A stretch of DNA of 6,049 nt from Candidatus Fermentithermobacillaceae bacterium UBA3907. Lineage in GTDB: Bacteria > Bacillota > Sulfobacillia > Fermentithermobacillales > Fermentithermobacillaceae. The DNA is taken from assembly GCA_002391545.1 (NCBI GenBank), contig DGFF01000122.1:1-6049 (forward strand). Direction: 5' to 3'. Each line of letters begins with the position of its first letter. The first letter of the stretch is position 1. The translations under genes were made by a program, and so were the position numbers. This document shows positions 5,213 to 6,049 of the stretch, piece by piece. The notes beneath the pieces were generated by a model. That model made no database searches and was not told the DNA's origin. It was given only the letters and a program-made list of their open reading frames with translations.

Positions 5213-6049
5213 CTAACGCTGGTTTCGAGAAGACTTCATACCAGAAGCATCTGCTCGAACCCCTGATTTACCCCTAGAATCGTCATGTTTTGACGTTCCA
5301 GCGCCAGGCATCACACTTTCCCTCTCTTCAGCATCGCTGCCTTCCCCTGTCCCATCAGATTTAGGAATAGTCAAAATTCCAATCCTATGGGCAACAACAA
5401 ATAGTCCTGCTACTGCTAACCCAGCAATTACTGTGCTGCTGGAAACGGGAAGAAACGTAGAAAGAACTCCCAATAACCCGAAACCTCCCGATACCACATA
5501 TATAGTGATCACTGCCTGACGATGATCTAGCCCCAGATCTAGAAGGCGGTGATGGATATGGTCCCGGTCTGCACTAGAAATAGATTTTCCTGAAGCTCGT
5601 CTTCGAACAATGGCAAATGCCGCATCAGATATGGGCACCAAAAGCGCGAGGATAGGCGCCAAAACTGCCAAGGCGACTGTAGACTTTACCAATCCCTGCA
5701 CTGAGATTACACCCAGAACCAGCCCGAGATACATTGCCCCTGCGTCGCCCATGAAAATTGAAGCAGGATGAAAATTGTAAGGCAAAAACCCAAACACGCT
5801 GCCTGCTAACGCGGCAGCGGCTAAGCTGACCGCTGGTCTTCCTGCTTTTGCTGACGCAAAAACTGTAACCAAGGCGGTAATGCCTGATATACCTGCTGCA
5901 AGACCGTCTAATCCATCGGAAAGATTTATTACATTTTCAAAACAAACAATCCATAAAATGGTAAGAGGTACTGCGAGCACCCCTAAGAATCGGATGCTTC
6001 CCGTAAAAGGATCCTTGATAAAAGTAACGTCAACCCCAAGGGCTACCAC
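5213..6049 (-). CDS. Polyprenyl-phosphate GlcNAc-1-phosphate transferase, WecA/TagO type (5' end beyond right edge)
   Basis: The last 278 codons of a multispanning enzyme of the MraY/WecA superfamily (glycosyl transferase family 4), which moves sugar-1-phosphate from a UDP-sugar to undecaprenyl phosphate on the cytosolic face of the membrane. Visible motifs, numbered from the edge, are ENVINLSDGLDGLAAG (38-53) with Asp45 and Asp48, YNFHPASIFMGDAGAMYLG (91-109) with Asp102, and DRDHIHHRLLDLGL (161-174) with the His motif that contacts the UDP-sugar. About seven hydrophobic segments separate them. HIHHRLL and FMGDAG are typical of WecA/TagO/TarO rather than MraY, so UDP-GlcNAc is the likely substrate, consistent with wecB downstream. 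The N-terminal DDxxK region is outside the window. Residues about 229-278 form a polar, probably disordered Ser/Gly/Asp/Lys-rich tail not usual for the core family. The frame is open to the edge, so no start can be assigned. The stop is TAG, 61 bases before wecB. Confidence 0.9.
   Translation of the reverse strand: MVALGVDVTFIKDPFTGSIRFLGVLAVPLTILWIVCFENVINLSDGLDGLAAGISGITALVTVFASAKAGRPAVSLAAAALAGSVFGFLPYNFHPASIFMGDAGAMYLGLVLGVISVQGLVKSTVALAVLAPILALLVPISDAAFAIVRRRASGKSISSADRDHIHHRLLDLGLDHRQAVITIYVVSGGFGLLGVLSTFLPVSSSTVIAGLAVAGLFVVAHRIGILTIPKSDGTGEGSDAEERESVMPGAGTSKHDDSRGKSGVRADASGMKSSRNQR

Overview
The window is an almost gap-free set of seven genes, all on the minus strand, so transcription runs from the right edge to the left edge. 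In that order it holds a polyprenyl-phosphate GlcNAc-1-phosphate transferase of the WecA/TagO type (5' end beyond the right edge), a non-hydrolysing UDP-GlcNAc 2-epimerase (wecB/mnaA), and five subunits of a bacterial V/A-type ATPase: H (the ntpF/G-like peripheral stalk protein), I (a-subunit homologue), K (proteolipid ring), E (peripheral stalk) and C (central-stalk socket, cut by the left edge). The ATPase order H-I-K-E-C matches ntpF-I-K-E-C of Enterococcus hirae. The remaining subunits (F/G, A, B, D) would be expected past the left edge.

The first 19 bases are not genomic. They are the synthetic Tn5 mosaic end used in tagmentation libraries, so natural sequence starts at base 20 and subunit C is cut there by the library or assembly, not by biology.

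The organism is a bacterium with strong GGGAGG/GGGGGA-type ribosome binding sites, mid-range GC and heavy use of TTG/GTG starts. A V-type ATPase next to wecB and a WecA-like enzyme fits an anaerobic bacterium such as a member of Synergistota or of the clostridial Firmicutes. That placement is inference and cannot be settled from this window. The proteolipid keeps every side chain known to bind Na+ in E. hirae NtpK, so a sodium-coupled enzyme is the best reading. WecA/TagO and WecB together would provide lipid-linked GlcNAc and UDP-ManNAc for a cell-envelope polymer.

I see no mobile element, CRISPR array, RNA gene, convincing promoter or strong terminator, and no clearly new system. The most interesting signal is in the untranslated gaps before subunits H and I. 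In both, a GGGAGGG Shine-Dalgarno lies about 30 bases before the start codon. It is separated from the start by a 22-base inverted repeat, and folding out that repeat would leave a normal 8-9 base spacing.
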